Shown here: one piece after another, positions 28,548 to 31,595 of the stretch
How positions within the stretch are numbered: position 1 is the stretch's first letter
Layout of the letters: each line of letters opens with the position of its first letter
Assembly (NCBI GenBank): GCA_038214535.1
Contig: JBBQRS010000052.1
Location: forward strand, 1-31,595
Direction of reading: 5' to 3'
From: JBBQRS01 sp038214535
GTDB taxonomy: Bacteria > Chloroflexota > Anaerolineae > CG2-30-64-16
DNA length: 31,595 nt
The notes under the pieces: model-generated
Database searches by the model: none
Told to the model about the DNA's origin: nothing
Seen by the model: only the letters and a program-made list of their open reading frames with translations
Position numbers and translations under genes: made by a program

Positions 28548-31355
28548 ATGCCGCAGGCCATGACCCCACAGGAGTTCGTCGCGAAGTGGCGCAACGTCAT
28601 TGTTAAGGAGCGCTCCGGCTATCAGGAGCACTTCATGGACGTGTGCCGCCTCGTGGACTACCCCACGCCGTTGGAGGCCGACCCGACCGGGCGGCATTAC
28701 ACCTTCGAGGCGGGCGCGAAGAAGCTGGGCGGCAAGCAGGGTTTCGCGGATGTCTGGCGGCGAGGCCTGTTCGCCTGGGAGTACAAGGGCAAGCGCGCCG
28801 ACCTGGACGCGGCCTACCGGCAACTGCTCCAGTATCGCGAAGACCTCGAGAACCCGCCCCTGTTGATCGCCTGCGACTTGGACAAGGTCATCATCCATCC
28901 CCAATTCGTGAATGCGGCGAACCGCCCCGTGACCCTGACGCTCGATGACCTGCTGACGCCGGACGGCATGGCGACGTTGCGCGCCGTCTTCCACGACCCG
29001 GAGCGCTTCCATGCCGCGCAGACCCCGGCCCAGGTGACCGAGCAAGCGGCGAAGGAGTTCGGGCGGCTGGCGGAACTGCTGCGCGCGGCCGGGGCCGACC
29101 CGCAAGAGGCCGCGCATTTCCTGATCCGGCTGTTGTTCTGCCTGTTTGCGGAGGACGTGAACCTGCTGCCGCACGACCTCTTCACCCGATTGGTGCAGGC
29201 GGCGCGGGGCCGCCCCGATGCGTTCGCCGCGCAGTTGGGCCAGCTCTTCGCCGCGATGAGCACCGGCGGCTGGTTCGGCACGGAGCCGATCCAGCACTTC
29301 GACGGGCGACTGTTTGACGATGCGCAAGTGCTGCCGCTGGACGCCGAAGGGCTGGAGATCCTGGCGAACATCTGCGGGCTGAACTGGGCGGCGATGGAGC
29401 CTTCGATCCTCGGCACGCTGTTCGAGCGCAGCCTCGACCCGGACAAGCGGGCGCAGTTGGGCGCGCACTACACCAGCCGCGAGGATATCCTGCTGATCAT
29501 GGAGCCGGTGCTGATGGCCCCGCTGCGCCGGAGGTGGGCCGAGGTGCGGGTGCAGGCGGAGGCGCTGGCCGCCGAACGCGACGCCGCCCCGACCGGGCAG
29601 GTGAGCGCAGCGGAGAAAGCCAAACGGACGCGCTTTCGCGACAAGTGTAACGCCGATCTGGCCCGGCTGCTGGACGGGTTCGCCGATGAGATCGCCGCGG
29701 TGCAGGTGCTCGACCCGGCGTGCGGCAGCGGCAACTTCCTCTACGTGGCGCTGCGCCAGCTCCTCGACCTGGAGCATGAAGTGATCCGGCTGGCGGCAGC
29801 GCTGGGGCTGACCCGCTTCACGCCGCGCGTAGACCCGGCGCAACTGCACGGCATCGAGATCAACGAGTACGCGCACGAGTTGGCGCAGGCGACCATCTGG
29901 ATCGGCTATCTGCAATGGCTGCACGAGCACGGCTTCGGCGCGCCGTCGGCGCCGGTGCTGCGCCCGCTGGACAACGTGTTGCAGATGGACGCGATCATGG
30001 ATCGCGCCACCGACCCGCCCACCGAACCGGCGTGGCCCGCCGCCGACGTGATCATCGGCAACCCGCCGTTTTTGGGAGGCGGCAGGATGCGCAAGGAGTT
30101 GGGCGACGCGTACACGGAAGCTCTGTTCCGGCTCTATGGTGACCGGCTGCCCAACTTCAGTGACCTCGTTTGTTATTGGTTCGAGAAGGCGCGCGCCTAC
30201 ATCGAGCAGGGCACGGTGCAGCGCGTCGGGCTGCTGGCGACGCAGGGCATTCGTGGTGGTGCCAACCGCAAGGTGCTGGAACGCATCAAGGAGTCGGGCG
30301 ACATCTTCTGGGCGATTTCCGACCGGGACTGGATTCTTGCCGGAGCTAACGTCCATGTTTCAATGGTGGGTTTCGACGGCGGTGGCGAGGCGGTTAGAGA
30401 GTTGGATGGAAAGTCAGTAACTAAGATCAACGCTAATCTGACTGCATTGGCGGACACCACCCAGGCCCAAATTCTCCCGGAAAATGGAGGCCTATCGTTT
30501 CAAGGTCCATCTCCCAAAGCCCCTTTTGATATTCCCGCAGAATTGGCAGAGCGAATGCTAACTGCCCCAATGAATCCAAATGGCCGATTCAATTCTGATG
30601 TTGTAAGACCTGTTGCCAGTGCAATAGACATCGCACGCGGGTCACGAGGCTCATGGACTATCTATTTTGCGGACATGGAGATGGAAGAGGCTGCACAGTA
30701 CGAAATGCCTTTCGAGCATGTCCGTATGAACGTACTTCCGGTTCGAGCGAATCGGCGAGACGACTACCGGGGCCAGTGGTGGCAATATGCGCGTCCCAGA
30801 CCGGATATGCGTCGAGCACTTAATGGCCTTTCTCGCTATATTGCTACGCCGCGCGTTTCCAAGTATCGGGTTTTCTCATGGATGCCGGCGAATCACTTGG
30901 CGAACGACGGTACAATCGTCTTTGCCCGCGAGGACGACTACTTCTTCGGGGTGCTGCACTCGCGCGTGCATGAGGTGTGGGCGCTGCGCATGGGCACGGC
31001 GCTGGAAGACCGGCCGCGCTACACACCCACCACCACCTTCGAGACCTTCCCCTTCCCGTGGCCGCCCGGCGCGGAGCCGGTGGGCGACCCGCGCGCCGAG
31101 GCCATTGCCGCGGCCGCCCGCGAGCTGGTGCAGTTGCGCAATGCGTGGCTCGACCCGCCGGGCGCAAGCGACGCCGAACTCAAGAAGCGGACGCTGACCA
31201 ACCTCTATAACGCGCGCCCCACCTGGCTGGACCTCGCGCACCGGAAGCTCGACGAGGCGGTGCTGGATGCCTACGCGTGGCCGCATGATGTGACCGATGA
31301 GGAGCTGCTTGCGCGTTTGCTGGCGCTGAACCTGGCGCGGGCGAGAATCGCATAG
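28548..31355 (+). CDS. MmeI-like type IIL/IIG restriction-modification enzyme
   Basis: A 935-residue single-chain enzyme, close to MmeI (919). The N-terminal nuclease has Asp68 and EYK (Glu78, Lys80), in register with MmeI D70/E80/K82 as I recall them. A helical linker follows. The gamma-class-like DNA adenine methyltransferase has motif I DPACGSGNFL (from Asp389) and catalytic motif IV NPPF (505-508). A target-recognition domain lies around 590-790, and the C-terminal TPTTTFETFPFPW is typical. It methylates one strand and cuts at a distance using the same recognition domain. Bases ~30340-30900 are markedly less GC-rich than the rest. GAGG is 12 nt upstream of ATG 28548; ATG 28560 is an alternative. 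It is self-sufficient; no separate S or R subunit gene is adjacent. Confidence 0.92.
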   Translation: MPQAMTPQEFVAKWRNVIVKERSGYQEHFMDVCRLVDYPTPLEADPTGRHYTFEAGAKKLGGKQGFADVWRRGLFAWEYKGKRADLDAAYRQLLQYREDLENPPLLIACDLDKVIIHPQFVNAANRPVTLTLDDLLTPDGMATLRAVFHDPERFHAAQTPAQVTEQAAKEFGRLAELLRAAGADPQEAAHFLIRLLFCLFAEDVNLLPHDLFTRLVQAARGRPDAFAAQLGQLFAAMSTGGWFGTEPIQHFDGRLFDDAQVLPLDAEGLEILANICGLNWAAMEPSILGTLFERSLDPDKRAQLGAHYTSREDILLIMEPVLMAPLRRRWAEVRVQAEALAAERDAAPTGQVSAAEKAKRTRFRDKCNADLARLLDGFADEIAAVQVLDPACGSGNFLYVALRQLLDLEHEVIRLAAALGLTRFTPRVDPAQLHGIEINEYAHELAQATIWIGYLQWLHEHGFGAPSAPVLRPLDNVLQMDAIMDRATDPPTEPAWPAADVIIGNPPFLGGGRMRKELGDAYTEALFRLYGDRLPNFSDLVCYWFEKARAYIEQGTVQRVGLLATQGIRGGANRKVLERIKESGDIFWAISDRDWILAGANVHVSMVGFDGGGEAVRELDGKSVTKINANLTALADTTQAQILPENGGLSFQGPSPKAPFDIPAELAERMLTAPMNPNGRFNSDVVRPVASAIDIARGSRGSWTIYFADMEMEEAAQYEMPFEHVRMNVLPVRANRRDDYRGQWWQYARPRPDMRRALNGLSRYIATPRVSKYRVFSWMPANHLANDGTIVFAREDDYFFGVLHSRVHEVWALRMGTALEDRPRYTPTTTFETFPFPWPPGAEPVGDPRAEAIAAAARELVQLRNAWLDPPGASDAELKKRTLTNLYNARPTWLDLAHRKLDEAVLDAYAWPHDVTDEELLARLLALNLARARIA

Positions 31356-31370
31356 CGATCGAGGAAGTGA

Positions 31371-31478
31371 CCTGATGGGGTGCTCCGCCCCGCCAGGAGC
31401 GGCCCCCATCAGGACGGGAAGTTCTGGGGCTGCGTCAACTACCCGCGCTGCCGCGGCATCGTGACGTACCAAGGCTGA
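31371..31478 (+). pseudogene. remnant of a topoisomerase-type C4 zinc-finger protein (C-terminal tail)
   Basis: In the frame ending at TGA 31476-31478 the sequence reads DGVLRPARSGPHQDGKFWGC, then VNYPRCRG. This matches the second half of zf-C4_Topoisom fingers (VLRxAR..G..FWGCxxYPxCRG). The first Cys pair (CPxCG) is missing and there is no start codon in frame after the stop at 31368-31370. Such fingers end topoisomerase I, Mrr-like or NERD nucleases, the latter two often beside restriction genes. A hairpin (31371-31380 with 31404-31413, perfect 10 bp) overlaps it and may end the upstream transcript. The rest of 31479-31540 shows nothing. Confidence 0.55.
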
Positions 31479-31540
31479 ACGGGCGCGTTGCCTCGCGCGC
31501 TCTGCCTGCGTTGCGCCGACCTTCGCGCGTGTATTTCGAG

Positions 31541-31569
31541 TTGACAAATTTGTCGTTATCCGGTAAGGT
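31541..31569 (+). promoter_or_regulatory. outward promoter with palindromic operator-like site
   Basis: TTGACA (31541-31546) and TAAGGT (31564-31569) are separated by 17 nt. A perfect 12-bp palindrome, GACAAATTTGTC (31543-31554), overlaps the -35 and spacer, where a dimeric repressor could bind. The gene it controls begins beyond the window. Confidence 0.5.
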
Positions 31570-31595
31570 ACTTGTGAGTGATTTGTATCGTCTAT

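Noticed and set aside
28476..30356. 626-codon minus-strand open frame
   Set aside because: It mirrors the restriction-modification gene, whose motifs are unmistakable on the plus strand; the mirror shows only Arg/Gln/Val-rich sequence.
1..31595. tRNA, rRNA, transposase or integrase genes
   Set aside because: No sequence resembling a tRNA cloverleaf, rRNA core or DDE/recombinase motifs was seen on either strand.

Overview
The window is high-GC DNA densely packed with genes typical of a free-living heterotrophic bacterium. Gene content points to a Chloroflexota (Anaerolineae-like) genome: lipoproteins with Pro/Ala/Thr/Glu linkers and beta-propellers, a cyclase-AAA-TPR regulator, a Tat-exported GntH-type metallo-hydrolase, a DUF1932 dehydrogenase, a TMEM175 channel, and many short palindromic intergenic elements. 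This assignment is an inference from gene content; no rRNA, tRNA or CRISPR array was seen.

Layout. (1) 1-4436, minus strand: a sugar/polyol catabolic operon, transcribed in the order SDR dehydrogenase, FGGY kinase, PfkB kinase, FruK/LacC-like kinase (cut by the window edge). (2) 4467-7264, plus strand: a repeat-filled gap, a beta-propeller lipoprotein with a strong terminator, a DUF1697 protein, and an internally deleted amidohydrolase remnant. (3) 7294-10479, minus strand: a 1061-residue cyclase-like/AAA/TPR regulator. (4) 10701-18742, plus strand: a metabolic and transport run made of a monooxygenase-head remnant, nucleoside hydrolase, NAD-binding dehydrogenase, alpha/beta hydrolase, cation-transporter-like protein, GrpB protein, ABC ATPase plus permease, TMEM175 channel and an NAD-dependent epimerase. 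(5) 18743-23875: a peptide-degradation pair (a lipoprotein DPP-IV-like S9 peptidase overlapping a PepD-type M20 dipeptidase) flanked by two regions of gene fragments. A 58-nt exact direct repeat of the epimerase 3' end lies outside each flank. (6) 23876-26691: a 7TM-PAS histidine kinase, a NarL-type regulator, a terminator and a small receiver-like protein. (7) 26783-28393: a Tat-exported MBL-fold hydrolase of the GntH type. (8) 28548-31355: a single-chain MmeI-like type IIL restriction-modification enzyme, followed by a topoisomerase-type zinc-finger remnant and a strong outward promoter.

Three themes stand out. First, this region carries repeated deletion scars: heads or tails of lost genes remain at 7016, 10701, 19179, 23321, 23509, 23672 and 31371, some forming new in-frame chimeras with good ribosome-binding sites. 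Second, palindromic repeats sit exactly on or just after stop codons, and one of them appears to supply the -35 box of the restriction-modification gene. Third, the part of the restriction-modification gene expected to encode target recognition has visibly lower GC than the rest of the gene, as expected if specificity was swapped by recombination. A short ORF at 18974-19099 has a consensus promoter with a 17-bp spacer and a strong Shine-Dalgarno sequence but no family I recognise.
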